A stretch of 64,000 bases of DNA from Pseudarthrobacter enclensis (GCF_030811655.1 NZ_JAUSRE010000003.1:124001-188000), one strand, 5' to 3'. Positions 25,272-33,408 are shown, counted from the stretch's first letter. Numbers and translations: made by a program. Notes: a model not told the origin generated them from the letters alone.

Positions 25272-25448
25272 GGCCGCCGCCACACCCAACTTCCGCCACC
25301 TGGAATGGTTCACGACCACGTCTGGATCGAGAACCTGTTCTTCGACGGAACGCTTGAGCCGGACTGCGGATGGGTACGGCACGAAGACAGACCCGGTAAC
25401 GGACTGAGCCTGCCGGCCGCCGACGCTGACCCGTTCCGGGTCCGCTGA
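25272..25448 (+). pseudogene. Broken second copy of the enolase-family gene 3' end
   Basis: The sequence repeats 23268-23440 (last 57 codons of the enolase-superfamily gene). The first 90 or so bases are almost identical, but one C is missing (GGTTCACG against GGTTCCACG), shifting the frame. The second half is divergent at base level yet still encodes the family's ending (PGNGLSLPAADADPFRVR). There is no start or ribosome-binding site; it begins two bases after the GH15 stop. It is best explained as the tail of a homologous allele left when the GH15 gene was inserted. Confidence 0.9.
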
Positions 25449-25498
25449 CACTGGCCTGTTGCCCGGCCGCCCGGGCATGACGTACTGAAAGGGATCCA

Positions 25499-26107
25499 TT
25501 GAGCACCAACAAACGCAACGCAGATCCGGCCGCTCCGGAGCTGGTGGCTGTCACACCCGACGCACAGGATCCCACGGGGCAGGACGTCACAGGCCTGGAC
25601 CCGTCAGCCACGGACCCCATGGCGGATGAAAAGGTTCGGCTTCAGCTGGCCATCTTCGAGGTCACCCGGGACGCCGACGGCAAAAGCCTGGACGACATCC
25701 AGGAGATGCTCCGCGCTGCCTTTGCCCGGCACCGCGTGGCGACACCGCCGGGCACCTGGCTGGAATCAGTGGCCTCCTCGGCGTACTACGGCGAGCCCTA
25801 CATCGTTGACCTTTCGGTCGCGGCCATCGCGGACACCATCGTGCCCGCGCCGAACGATGAGGTCCGCGAGCGCCTCGCCGCACGCCGGCAGCTGCAGCAG
25901 GAAAAGCTCCCGGCAGGCATCTTTCCCGCTCCATCCGACTGGAACATTCCGGGCAGCGACGCCGCCGTCGGCAGCAACCGGACCACATCCCCGGACCGGT
26001 GGAAAGGAAGCGCTGTGCCCGCCATGGCGGCGCTGGCCGCGGTTGCCCTGGCAGCCGTGCTGGTGGCCAGGGCGGGAACGGGCCGGCGCCGCCGGCTGGA
26101 CACCTAG
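25499..26107 (+). CDS. Unknown protein with one C-terminal membrane helix
   Basis: A 202-aa protein starting at TTG 25499 with AAAGGG upstream. The first 45 residues are Asp/Pro/Thr-rich. A soluble region (EKVRLQLAIFEVTRD to IADTIVPAPNDEVRERLA) looks like an alpha-beta domain I cannot name. A single helix, VPAMAALAAVALAAVLVA, is followed by a basic RRRR tail, which suggests a tail-anchored protein with the domain in the cytoplasm. It closes the sugar-oxidation cluster, and its stop overlaps that of the convergent acyl-CoA synthetase by four bases. Confidence 0.65.
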   Translation: MSTNKRNADPAAPELVAVTPDAQDPTGQDVTGLDPSATDPMADEKVRLQLAIFEVTRDADGKSLDDIQEMLRAAFARHRVATPPGTWLESVASSAYYGEPYIVDLSVAAIADTIVPAPNDEVRERLAARRQLQQEKLPAGIFPAPSDWNIPGSDAAVGSNRTTSPDRWKGSAVPAMAALAAVALAAVLVARAGTGRRRRLDT

Positions 26108-27780
26108 AGTCCCAGCCGGGCCACTGCTTCCTCGCGCATCTGGACTTTGCGGATCTTCCCGGAAACCGTCATGGGGAAGCTCTCGCGGACCTCGACATAG
26201 CGGGGGATCTTGTAGTGCGCCAGCTTCCCCCGGCAAAAGTCCGCAAGCGCCGCAGCGTCCAGCGGTTCCGCGCCGGGCTTGAGGATGATGCACGCCATGA
26301 GTTCCTCGCCGTACCTGGGGTCCGGTACGCCGATGACCTGCACGTCCTGGATTGATGGGTGTGTGTAGAGGAACTCCTCAATCTCCCGCGGGTAGATGTT
26401 TTCTCCGCCGCGGATCACCATGTCCTTGATCCGGCCTTCCACCACCACATACCCGTCCTCATCCATCCGGGCGAGGTCGCCGGTGTGCATCCACCCGTCG
26501 GCATCGATCGCCTCGGCCGTCTTCTCCGGCTGGTTCCAGTACCCCGCCATGACGGCGTAGCCACGGGTGCAGAGCTCGCCGATCTGCCCGCGCTCCAGTT
26601 CCTCCCCGGTGACGGGGTCCACGATGCGGCTCTCCAGCTGCGGCATGGTCCGGCCCACGGTCTCGGTCCGCTGCTGGAGGGTGTCCCCCTTCCGGGTCAT
26701 GGTGGACACCGGTGAGGTCTCGGTCATGCCGTAGCAGATGGCCACGTCCACCATGTGCATCTCCGAGATCACCCGGTTCATCACCTCAATGGGACACAGC
26801 GAACCCGCCATCACCCCGGTGCGGAGCGTGGACAGGTCATAGGAGCCGAAATCGGGCAGCGCCAGTTCGGCGATGAACATGGTGGGCACCCCGTACAGGG
26901 ACGTCCCGCCGAAATCCTGCACTGCCTCAAGCGCGGCAGCGGGCGAGAAGCCCCGCCCGGGGATGATGGTGGCGGCGCCGTGGCTGAGCGCGTTGAGGTT
27001 GCCGATCACCATGCCAAAGCAGTGGTAGAACGGCACGGGGATAACCACCCGGTCATGCTCGGTGTAGCCGAGCAGCTCGCCGATGGCGTAGCCGTTGTTC
27101 AGGATGTTGTGGTGCGTCAGCGTGGCGCCTTTGGGAAATCCTGTGGTGCCCGAGGTGTACTGCAGGTTGATGGGATCGTGCGGCCGGAGTTCGGCCATGC
27201 GGGCCAACAGGTGCGCATGGGCGACGCCGTCCGCCCGCCTGAGCAGCTCGGCGTAGGTCAGTTCCGCGTCACTTTGGGGGTTGCCGGCATCCAGTGCGTC
27301 CAGTCCATGGTCCGGCAGGAACACGAGCTCATGCAGGTCCGGGCAGGTCAGGAGCGCCTGGCGTGCCATGGACACGTAATCGCTGTTGGTGTCCGACGGT
27401 GCCGTGACCAGCATCCGCATCCCGTTCTGCTTGACCACGAACTCAAGTTCATGGCTGCGGTAGGCCGGGTTGACGTTGACCAGGATGGCGCCGATTTTCG
27501 CCGTGGCGTACTGCAGCAGCGTCCATTCGGCGCAGTTGGGGCTCCAGATGCCCACCCTCTCCCCTTTGCCGACGCCCATGGCGAGCAGTGCCCGCGCCAG
27601 CCGGTCGACGTCGTCGTTCATCTTGGTGTAGCTCCAGCGGCGGGCGTCACCGCCAGGCACCGGCGCTGCCTCGATCAGTGCGTCGTGGAGCGGAAACCGC
27701 GCAACGGTGCGCTCAAAGTTCTCGCCAATGGTTTCCGCCAGGAGCGGGACGTCAGTGTCCCCGGCTGTATAAGCACGCAT
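26104..27780 (-). CDS. Acyl-CoA synthetase (AMP-binding, FadD type)
   Basis: Activates a carboxylic acid with ATP and CoA. The 558-aa protein has the P-loop-like QYTSGTTGFPKGATLTHHN, the motif CYGMTETSP, the hinge TGDLARMDEDGYVVVEGRIKD and the C-terminal lysine in MTVSGKIRKVQ. It fits medium/long-chain acid CoA ligases rather than acetyl-CoA synthetase; chain length cannot be read. TAGCGT (27787-27792 complement) ends six bases before the ATG, so the mRNA is probably leaderless. It is divergent from the ABM protein gene. Confidence 0.9.
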   Translation of the reverse strand: MRAYTAGDTDVPLLAETIGENFERTVARFPLHDALIEAAPVPGGDARRWSYTKMNDDVDRLARALLAMGVGKGERVGIWSPNCAEWTLLQYATAKIGAILVNVNPAYRSHELEFVVKQNGMRMLVTAPSDTNSDYVSMARQALLTCPDLHELVFLPDHGLDALDAGNPQSDAELTYAELLRRADGVAHAHLLARMAELRPHDPINLQYTSGTTGFPKGATLTHHNILNNGYAIGELLGYTEHDRVVIPVPFYHCFGMVIGNLNALSHGAATIIPGRGFSPAAALEAVQDFGGTSLYGVPTMFIAELALPDFGSYDLSTLRTGVMAGSLCPIEVMNRVISEMHMVDVAICYGMTETSPVSTMTRKGDTLQQRTETVGRTMPQLESRIVDPVTGEELERGQIGELCTRGYAVMAGYWNQPEKTAEAIDADGWMHTGDLARMDEDGYVVVEGRIKDMVIRGGENIYPREIEEFLYTHPSIQDVQVIGVPDPRYGEELMACIILKPGAEPLDAAALADFCRGKLAHYKIPRYVEVRESFPMTVSGKIRKVQMREEAVARLGL

Positions 27781-27883
27781 GAGGGCACGCTACCAACAGG
27801 AACGGCGCTGGAGAAGGAGGACGGGGCCGGGAACGCGCGCAACGGAACGGGACGGCAAGGCGGCGCCCGGTATTGTGACATTC

Positions 27884-28162
27884 ATGAGTGCACCGATTGA
27901 CCTGACAGCAACGTTCATCCCCAACGAAGGCGAGTTCCACCGCGTCAAGCTGGCCCTGGAAATCGCCATCGATGAGGTGGTGAAGGAACCAGGCTGCATC
28001 CAGTACGAACTGACTGAAGCCACCGAGGAAAAGCTCGTCCTGACCGAGCAGTGGGCATCCGAGGAAGACCTGGACAGGCACTCCAAGGGCATCGCCGTCC
28101 AGGACCTGAACGAGTCACTGAGCGCGCTGCTGGCCGAACCCGTCAAGGTGGAACGCGTCTAG
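27884..28162 (+). CDS. Antibiotic biosynthesis monooxygenase (ABM) domain protein
   Basis: A 92-aa dimeric alpha-beta barrel, like quinol monooxygenase YgiN. DLTATFIPNEGEFHRVKLAL forms the first strand and helix, PGCIQYELTEATEEKLVLTEQWASEEDLDRHSK the middle, and VKVERV the last strand. It could act on quinols or reactive aromatics; many relatives have no known reaction. Start ATG 27884 is supported by TATTGT (27871-27876) ending seven bases earlier, a leaderless promoter. Longer in-frame starts overlap the divergent gene's promoter. Confidence 0.85.
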   Translation: MSAPIDLTATFIPNEGEFHRVKLALEIAIDEVVKEPGCIQYELTEATEEKLVLTEQWASEEDLDRHSKGIAVQDLNESLSALLAEPVKVERV

Positions 28163-28174
28163 CGCACCCGTTAA

Positions 28175-28219
28175 ACGCAGAATGCGGGGCCTCCCTGTCG
28201 GAGGCCCCGCATTCTGCGT
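28175..28219. terminator. Bidirectional terminator between ABM and thioredoxin genes
   Basis: A 20-bp perfect stem (28175-28194 with 28200-28219) around a 5-base loop lies between convergent genes. One of the strongest hairpins in the window; a short TTTT follows on the plus strand at 28227. Confidence 0.9.
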
Positions 28220-28229
28220 CTACTGGGTT

Positions 28230-28658
28230 TTAGAAGTCCGGGATCTGCGTGCCGTCCTGGGCACCGCCCTGGGGGCTGGCCGGCTTGCCCGCTGCCTCCT
28301 CCTGCTGGCGGGCCACGTGGGCGTGGACCTCATCCATGTCCAGCGCCTTCACCGCGTCCACCACCTGTTCCAGCTGCTGGGCGTTCAGCGCGCCGGGCTG
28401 GGAGAACACCAGCACCTTTTCGCGGAAGGCCATCAACGTGGGGATGGAGGTGATGCCGGCCTCTGCCGCGAGCTGCTGCTCCGCTTCGGTGTCCACCTTG
28501 GTGAAGACGACGTCGGGGTGCTTCTCGGATACTGCCGAATACGTAGGGCCGAACTGCTTGCAGGGGCCGCACCATTCTGCCCAGAAATCGACCAGGACAA
28601 TGTCGTTGCCTTCGATCGTCGATGCGAACTGTTCACCTGTGATGTCAAGGGTAGCCAT
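28230..28658 (-). CDS. trxA: Thioredoxin with a C-terminal extension
   Basis: Reduces protein disulfides. The 142-aa protein has the active site WAEWCGPCKQF (Cys30, Cys33), the DTEAEQQLAAEAGITSIPTL strand with the cis-proline, and the G-A-L loop. It is about 30 residues longer than standard thioredoxin; the tail is Gln/Glu/Gly-rich and probably unstructured. TAGCGT (complement of 28665-28670) ends six bases before ATG, fitting leaderless expression. Another thioredoxin probably exists elsewhere; this one stands alone. Confidence 0.92.
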   Translation of the reverse strand: MATLDITGEQFASTIEGNDIVLVDFWAEWCGPCKQFGPTYSAVSEKHPDVVFTKVDTEAEQQLAAEAGITSIPTLMAFREKVLVFSQPGALNAQQLEQVVDAVKALDMDEVHAHVARQQEEAAGKPASPQGGAQDGTQIPDF

Positions 28659-28752
28659 GTGTCCACGCTACGCGCCCGGCCCGGGCCATGTCGCGGGTGT
28701 TCGCTCCCCGCGTCATTGGGAATAACGGGAGGTACGACGGCGGCACCAGGGT

Positions 28753-29307
28753 TCAGGCGTTGGTGTCCCACAGGTGCGGGGCGGGGGTGCGGCTGCCGGG
28801 AAGGGCGCTGGAGGCGCGCCACCCGTGGATCCACTCGGGGAGCACGAGGTCCGCCGGCGGGACCCCGAACTCGGTGAGGATGTCCTCCTGGCTGACCGGG
28901 CCGGCCTTGGTGACCAGCCGGGTGGCGATGTAGGCGCGGGCGTAAATTTCGCCGTCGGCCACCATGCGCTGCTCGAAGAAGATCGCCTTGCTGTCCAGTC
29001 CGATGACGCGCGTCTCGATGGTGTAGTCCTGCCACAGCTGCAGCGATTTGCGGAAGGAGATGGTCTCGGCCGACACCACAGGGCTCCAGCCGCGGCGGCG
29101 CATGCGCTGCCAGATGCCGCTGCGGACCATCAGGTCGAACCGGCCCAGGTCCATGAGCGAGAGGTACATGCCGTTGTTTACGTGCATGGCAATGTCGATG
29201 TCCGTGGGCAGGACGCGCAGCGGCAGCGACGACGCCTCCCACACCGTGACGGGCGTCCGCCGTTTGGACCGGAAGAGCAGAAGCAGGGTTCTCAGAAGCA
29301 GGTGCAT
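28753..29307 (-). CDS. Hotdog-fold acyl-CoA thioesterase family protein
   Basis: A 184-aa protein of the 4HBT-like group. TDIDIAMHVNNGMYLSLMDLGRFDLM matches the hotdog helix with the conserved DIDIxxHVNNGxY motif, and AETISFRKSLQLWQDYTIETRVIGLDSKAIFFEQRM the central strands. The extreme N-terminus is hydrophobic and could insert in the membrane. The acyl substrate is unknown. TAGCAT (complement of 29314-29319) ends six bases before ATG, a leaderless layout. It is divergent from the potassium channel gene. Confidence 0.85.
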   Translation of the reverse strand: MHLLLRTLLLLFRSKRRTPVTVWEASSLPLRVLPTDIDIAMHVNNGMYLSLMDLGRFDLMVRSGIWQRMRRRGWSPVVSAETISFRKSLQLWQDYTIETRVIGLDSKAIFFEQRMVADGEIYARAYIATRLVTKAGPVSQEDILTEFGVPPADLVLPEWIHGWRASSALPGSRTPAPHLWDTNA

Positions 29308-29378
29308 GGACCAATGCTACCCGCGGGTAACATCCTGCAGGCTCCGGGGGGCACGCCAACCGCCGTAGGATTTCCTGC

Positions 29379-30167
29379 ATGACGCAGCAACGCTACCGGG
29401 CCCTTGCCGAGTGGCCCTTGATGGCTACCACGCTGGTGTTCCTGGGCGCGTACGCGTGGCAGGTCATCGGCAGGGTTGAGGGCAGCGGGGCTGACTGGCT
29501 CGAGACCGTCATGTGGGTGACCTGGTGCGTGTTCGTCCTGGACTATGCGGCGAAGCTGTGGCTGGCCGAGGACCGCCGGCAATGGTTCGTCCGGAACCTG
29601 CATGAGCTGTTGATCGTGGCCCTCCCGTTCTTCCGGCCCCTGCGGCTGCTGCGGCTGGTGACGCTGCTGTCCGTCCTGCACCGGACCGTGGGCGAGACGC
29701 TGCGCGGCCGGGTGGTGACGTATGTGGCGGCATCTGCGGCGCTTCTGGTCTTTGTGGGCGCCCTGGCCGTGCTGGATGTGGAGCAGTGGGCGCCGGATGC
29801 AAAGATCACCTCGTTCGGCGATGCCCTGTGGTGGGCAACGGCCACCATTACCACCGTGGGCTACGGGGACATGTACCCGGTCACGCCCATAGGCCGGCTG
29901 GTGGCCACGGCGCTGATGATGAGCGGCATCGCGGTGCTGGGTGTGGTCACCGCTTCCATCGCTTCCTGGCTCGTCCAGCGGGTCGAGGATACGGCCGAGT
30001 CGGTGGCAGAGGCCGTGGAGGAACCGGTCCGGGTGGAGGTTGCGGAGCTCGTGGCCGAGATCGCATTGCTGCGTCGTGAAATCGCAGACCTGCGGGAACA
30101 CCGCATGCAGCCGCCGCAAGTATTGGACCGCCCTGGCTTGAGTAGCGGGGCCGGGACGGGCGAGTAG
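29379..30167 (+). CDS. Voltage-gated-type potassium channel
   Basis: A 262-aa six-helix K+ channel subunit. S1 begins near residue 13 and S2 near 43. The arginine-bearing S3-S4 part is FRPLRLLRLVTLLSVL (85-100). S5 is around 111-131, the pore helix and selectivity filter TTVGYGD around 158-164, and S6 follows. A coiled-coil-like acidic tail (VEDTAESVAEAVEEPVRVEVAE onward) could drive tetramer assembly. TAGGAT (29366-29371) ends seven bases before ATG, indicating leaderless mRNA. It has no RCK domain. Confidence 0.93.
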   Translation: MTQQRYRALAEWPLMATTLVFLGAYAWQVIGRVEGSGADWLETVMWVTWCVFVLDYAAKLWLAEDRRQWFVRNLHELLIVALPFFRPLRLLRLVTLLSVLHRTVGETLRGRVVTYVAASAALLVFVGALAVLDVEQWAPDAKITSFGDALWWATATITTVGYGDMYPVTPIGRLVATALMMSGIAVLGVVTASIASWLVQRVEDTAESVAEAVEEPVRVEVAELVAEIALLRREIADLREHRMQPPQVLDRPGLSSGAGTGE

Positions 30168-30334
30168 CAGACCGCAAAACTCGGGTAATTCCTACTGGTG
30201 CTGCCTGCTTGGCGTGATTCCTAGACTCGGGATTCCTAGGACCGACACGTCTGGCAGGTTCTCCCGGGTGGCTTCCGGGAAACCGGCCTTCATGCGGAGC
30301 TCCGTATTTTCTGGGTATGCGGAGGCCTCCATCC

Positions 30335-30378
30335 GGCGCCGCCCGCGGCCACCGGCAGCTGCCGGTGCCTGCGGCGCC
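30335..30378. other. Large hairpin in the leader of the LysM protein gene
   Basis: GGCGCCGC (30335-30342) and GCGGCGCC (30371-30378) enclose an 18-bp perfect palindrome, CACCGGCAGCTGCCGGTG (30350-30367). The element lies about 80 bases before the LysM start within a 289-bp gene-free region (30168-30456). It may be a terminator for the K+ channel gene (tail only CTTAAC) or a control element in a long 5' leader. Confidence 0.5.
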
Positions 30379-30456
30379 TTAACATCTCGATCCGTCCGGC
30401 GACCTGGCGTGCCCGCAAGGCACTGCCTGGCCGGACCGTCCCCGGATGGGCTACCC

Positions 30457-31431
30457 ATGAACCAGAAGATCTCCACCTCCCCCGACGGCTCCAGCCGGAG
30501 TTTCGTCACCGACGAACCGCGCACGGACCTCAGTACCGGCCGTCCGCTCATCAGCAACAAATTGTGGGCCGGCATGGCCGCGGCGGCCGTTGTGGCAGCT
30601 GTAGGTGTGGGCGCCATGGCCGCACCGCCCACCTCCCTCAGCGCAAGCACGACGCCGGCAGTCCAGGTTGCAGAGACCGCCGCACCACCGGCGCCAAGCA
30701 CCGCTGCCCGCGGCGACGCCGTGGCCGCGGTCGCGGCCCAGGGAGCCGCAGCAGCTGCCGCACCGGCTGCAGAGGCAGCGCCTGCGCCGGCCGCCGAAGC
30801 GCCGGCAGCGCCCGAACCCGCTCCGGCACCAGCACCTGCGCCGCCCCCCGAACCTGCAGGTGATCCAAACCTGTACACGGTGGTCCCCGGCGATACCGTG
30901 GGCGCGATTGCCGCCAGCCACGGCGTGGACATGAACGGCATGCTTGCCGCGAACGGGCTCTCTGCCTACAGCACCATCTACCCCGGCCAGACCCTCCTGC
31001 TGACCGGCCCGGCTGTCGCCATGGCCGCTCCCGACCCTGCACCGGCACCGGCTCCCGCTGCTGCGCCGGCCCCGGCTCCCGCGGCCGCTCCCGCAGCGCC
31101 TGCGGTACGGACCATCTACGTGGCGGGCTCCGGCGGCCAGTCCATGGTGGACGCCTGCATCGGGCCCATCCACTACACCCCCAATGACGGCTACTCGCTC
31201 TTCATCACCGAGCATGATTTCTGCGGCGGATGGGCCCGGTTCTCCGGGATCAGCGTGGGTGAGACCGTGAGCATCCCCGGCTACGGAACCTTCACAGCCA
31301 CCGGCCGCGGCACCGTCCCCAATCCCGGCACCACCAACGATGTGATCGCGGTCTTCGGCGGTTTCCCCCGGGCAATCCTGCAGACCTGCATCCCGGGCAC
31401 CAGCCAGATGCTCCTGATCGCACTGAACTGA
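30457..31431 (+). CDS. Membrane-anchored or secreted LysM-domain protein with Ala/Pro linkers
   Basis: A 324-aa envelope protein. After about 35 polar residues there is one hydrophobic segment (MAAAAVVAAVGVGAMAA), then an Ala/Pro-rich spacer. A LysM peptidoglycan-binding module follows (LYTVVPGDTVGAIAASHGVD to TIYPGQTLLL), then a second Ala/Pro spacer. The C-terminal domain of about 100 residues has four cysteines and the block HYTPNDGYSLFITEHDFCGGWARFSGI. I do not recognise that domain; a sortase-like or hydrolytic function is not evident. ATG 30457 is chosen because upstream in-frame codons lie in the structured leader. Confidence 0.8.
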   Translation: MNQKISTSPDGSSRSFVTDEPRTDLSTGRPLISNKLWAGMAAAAVVAAVGVGAMAAPPTSLSASTTPAVQVAETAAPPAPSTAARGDAVAAVAAQGAAAAAAPAAEAAPAPAAEAPAAPEPAPAPAPAPPPEPAGDPNLYTVVPGDTVGAIAASHGVDMNGMLAANGLSAYSTIYPGQTLLLTGPAVAMAAPDPAPAPAPAAAPAPAPAAAPAAPAVRTIYVAGSGGQSMVDACIGPIHYTPNDGYSLFITEHDFCGGWARFSGISVGETVSIPGYGTFTATGRGTVPNPGTTNDVIAVFGGFPRAILQTCIPGTSQMLLIALN

Positions 31432-31463
31432 CCCGGGTGGGCTGAAGCCGGCATTCAAAAGTC

Positions 31464-31504
31464 TGTCCGCGGGTCCGGACCTTCAGGGCCTGGATCCGCG
31501 GACA
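31464..31504. terminator. Bidirectional terminator between LysM and CBS-domain genes
   Basis: TGTCCGCGGGTCC (31464-31476) pairs with GGATCCGCGGACA (31492-31504), 13 bp with one wobble, between two convergent genes. Confidence 0.75.
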
Positions 31505-31526
31505 AGGCCATGACGCGCTGCCGGAG

Positions 31527-31952
31527 CTACACGCCGTGGCGCTCTGAAATATGCTCCACCAGTTCGCCTACGCGCTGCTCGGAGTAATTGCGGGCAATGT
31601 CGCCCTGGCTGATGATGCCCACGAGCTTGTGGTCGGAGATCACCGGAAGCCTGCGGACCTGATGCTGTTCCATCATGTCGATGGCTGCATCAACGTTGGC
31701 GTCGGCGTCAATGCAGTAGGGCTTGCCGGAAGCGAGTTCCCGGGCCATCATCTGGGCGGGGTCGCGGCCGGCGGCGACGCATTTGAGCACGATGTCACGG
31801 TCGGTGATCATGCCCTTCAATTTGCCGTCATCACCGCAGATGGGGAGGGCTCCGCAGTCGAGGTCCATCATCATCCGGGCCGCGTCCGCGAGGGACTCGT
31901 CTTCCCCAATGCATCGCGCATCAGTGGTCATGAATTCACGTACGGCACTCAT
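31527..31952 (-). CDS. CBS-domain pair protein
   Basis: A 141-aa protein made only of two CBS domains (Bateman module). The first is VREFMTTDARCIGEDESLADAARMMMDLDCGALPI, ending ITDRDIVLKCV; the second ends VGIISQGDIARNYS. Such modules bind AMP, ATP or S-adenosylmethionine and sense energy state; HRP1-like proteins of actinobacteria respond to hypoxia or stress. ATG 31952 has AGGAGG five bases upstream. No partner is adjacent, so its target is unknown. Confidence 0.88.
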   Translation of the reverse strand: MSAVREFMTTDARCIGEDESLADAARMMMDLDCGALPICGDDGKLKGMITDRDIVLKCVAAGRDPAQMMARELASGKPYCIDADANVDAAIDMMEQHQVRRLPVISDHKLVGIISQGDIARNYSEQRVGELVEHISERHGV

Positions 31953-32093
31953 TGAATCCTCCTTCATCGATGGAATATCGACGCAGGGCATCGGAGCACA
32001 TGCGCCGATCCTGCCAGCCTACGCCCGTGCCAACAGGGTGTCGACGGCGGGTGGAGGCTTCTTTCGGAGTGTTCACGAGGAGTGCCGGCCAAC

Positions 32094-32131
32094 AAAAAAA
32101 CCTCCGGAACCTGGTGGTTCCGGAGGTTTTT
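32094..32131 (-). terminator. Rho-independent terminator after tRNA-Tyr
   Basis: CCTCCGGAAC (32101-32110) pairs with GTTCCGGAGG (32117-32126), flanked by A/T runs that extend the stem. On the minus strand the stem is followed by seven T. It starts 8 bases after the tRNA 3' end. Confidence 0.92.
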
Positions 32132-32138
32132 CCTTGGG

Positions 32139-32220
32139 TGGCAGATGAGGGATTCGAACCCCCGTAGGCGTTGCCAGCTGATTTACAGTCAGCCCCCTTT
32201 GGCCGCTCGGGTAATCTGCC
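32139..32220 (-). tRNA. tRNA-Tyr (anticodon GTA)
   Basis: An 82-nt class II tRNA with a long variable arm. The acceptor GGCAGAT pairs with ATCTGCC and the discriminator is A. The anticodon loop in CTGTAAATC gives GTA, and the T-arm GGGGGTTCGAATCCCTC is canonical. CCA is not encoded. Confidence 0.96.
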
Positions 32221-32386
32221 GAACTTCAAAAGAAGTACCCGCCGATGCAGTGTTGGGAAGCATCCGTTTCCGGCGCTTTCCGCTTCAGTAACCGCGGGCA
32301 AGACAACTTTACAGAACTTCCGGCGAAGAATCGAATCGGGTCCCGCACCACGCCAAATGACCCGGAATGTCGGCAAAAGTCAGACC

Positions 32387-32641
32387 CTACGCCTCACCAA
32401 GAATGCGTCCGGCCAGCTTGGCTTCGAAGCTGATGGCCTGCTCCTGGGTGATCTGGTTCAGCTGGACCGCCCTCTGCAGGTCTGCCCGGACGCCGTCCAG
32501 CCGGGAGGAGGCATCCGCCACCGGGCTGAGGACGATGGAGGCCGCCACCGCTGCCGCCGCCACCGAGGTTGCTGCCGTGGCCACCGCCCCTGCCGCTGCG
32601 GTTGTGGTCCGGGTGACATATTGGGCGGCTTTGCGGTGCAT
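32387..32641 (-). CDS. Small unknown protein with an Ala-rich hydrophobic N-terminus
   Basis: An 84-aa protein with GAAGGGAA six bases before ATG 32641. Residues 13-37 are an Ala/Val/Thr-rich stretch that could be a signal or membrane segment. The rest (SSRLDGVRADLQRAVQLNQ to AGRILGEA) is an amphipathic helix. No family is recognised. The good ribosome-binding site and normal codon bias support a real gene, but its size keeps confidence moderate. Confidence 0.6.
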   Translation of the reverse strand: MHRKAAQYVTRTTTAAAGAVATAATSVAAAAVAASIVLSPVADASSRLDGVRADLQRAVQLNQITQEQAISFEAKLAGRILGEA

Positions 32642-32826
32642 GGGGTTCCCTTCAACTGCGGTACTGCTTCTCCAACTCTCGCCACCCCTCCTTCATTCCG
32701 CCATTACGTCCGCTGAGAGGGAACTGTGAATCCCGCACCCCCACCCGGCAGGGCATCCGTACTAGGCTGGATGGCAGAGATCCCGGCCCTGTCCCCGCAC
32801 AGGGCTCCCATCAACAAAGGAGAGTC

Positions 32827-33318
32827 ATGGCAGGCGAGTCAACGTTCGACGTCGTAAGCAAAGTGGACAAGCAGGAGGTGGCCAACGCGCTCAACCAGTC
32901 GCAGAAGGAAATCGCCCAGCGCTACGACTTCAAGGGCGTGGGCGCCGAGATCGACTTCAGCGGCGAGAAGATCCTCATGAAGGCCAACTCGGAGGAACGC
33001 GTCAAGGCTGTCCTGGACGTCTTCCAGTCCAAGCTGATCAAGCGCGGCATCTCGCTGAAGTCGCTGGACGAGGGCGAGCCCTACGCCTCCGGCAAGGAGT
33101 ACCGGCTGGAGGCCTCCATCAAGGAAGGCATTGCCCAGGACCTGGCCAAGAAGATCAACAAGCTGATCCGCGACGAAGGCCCCAAGTCGGTCAAGTCGCA
33201 GATCCAGGGCGATGAACTCCGGGTGTCCTCCAAGTCCCGCGACGACCTGCAGGCCACGATGGCCCTCCTCAAGGATTTTGACGAAGCCGACCTGCAGTTC
33301 GTGAACTTCCGCAGCTAG
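32827..33318 (+). CDS. yajQ: YajQ-family nucleotide-binding protein
   Basis: A 163-aa protein with the YajQ hallmarks STFDVVSKVDKQEVANALNQ, RYDFKG, and the second half LEASIKEGIAQDLAKKINKLIRDEGPKSVKSQIQGDELRVSSKSRDDLQ, and ending LQFVNFRS. Members bind nucleotides, and some bind cyclic di-GMP and modulate transcription; RNA/tRNA binding has also been reported. AAAGGAG lies five bases before ATG. A TAGGCT -10-like box is at 32763. A strong terminator inside a dispersed repeat follows. Confidence 0.95.
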   Translation: MAGESTFDVVSKVDKQEVANALNQSQKEIAQRYDFKGVGAEIDFSGEKILMKANSEERVKAVLDVFQSKLIKRGISLKSLDEGEPYASGKEYRLEASIKEGIAQDLAKKINKLIRDEGPKSVKSQIQGDELRVSSKSRDDLQATMALLKDFDEADLQFVNFRS

Positions 33319-33323
33319 CCCTC

Positions 33324-33408
33324 CCGCGGTCGTTTTCGACGCGCAAGAGGATTCCCGCTACGCAGAAAGGCTGGCGCACCTGATATCCCGGGTGCGCCAG
33401 CCTTTTTG
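33324..33408 (+). repeat. Dispersed intergenic repeat, copy 1 (after yajQ)
   Basis: This 85-bp element aligns with 37051-37135 at roughly 70% of positions by eye. The best-conserved cores are GTCGTT..CGACGCGCAA and GGTGCGCCAG. It starts six bases after the yajQ stop and contains a terminator hairpin. The other copy also begins just after a gene. Confidence 0.65.
33366..33407 (+). terminator. Rho-independent terminator after yajQ
   Basis: AAAGGCTGGCGCACC (33366-33380) pairs with GGTGCGCCAGCCTTT (33391-33405), 15 bp, followed by a T-run to 33407. Confidence 0.92.

Noticed and set aside
25271..25448. A genuine small gene after GH15
   Set aside because: The sequence is a frameshifted copy of the 3' end of the enolase-family gene and has no start or ribosome-binding site.
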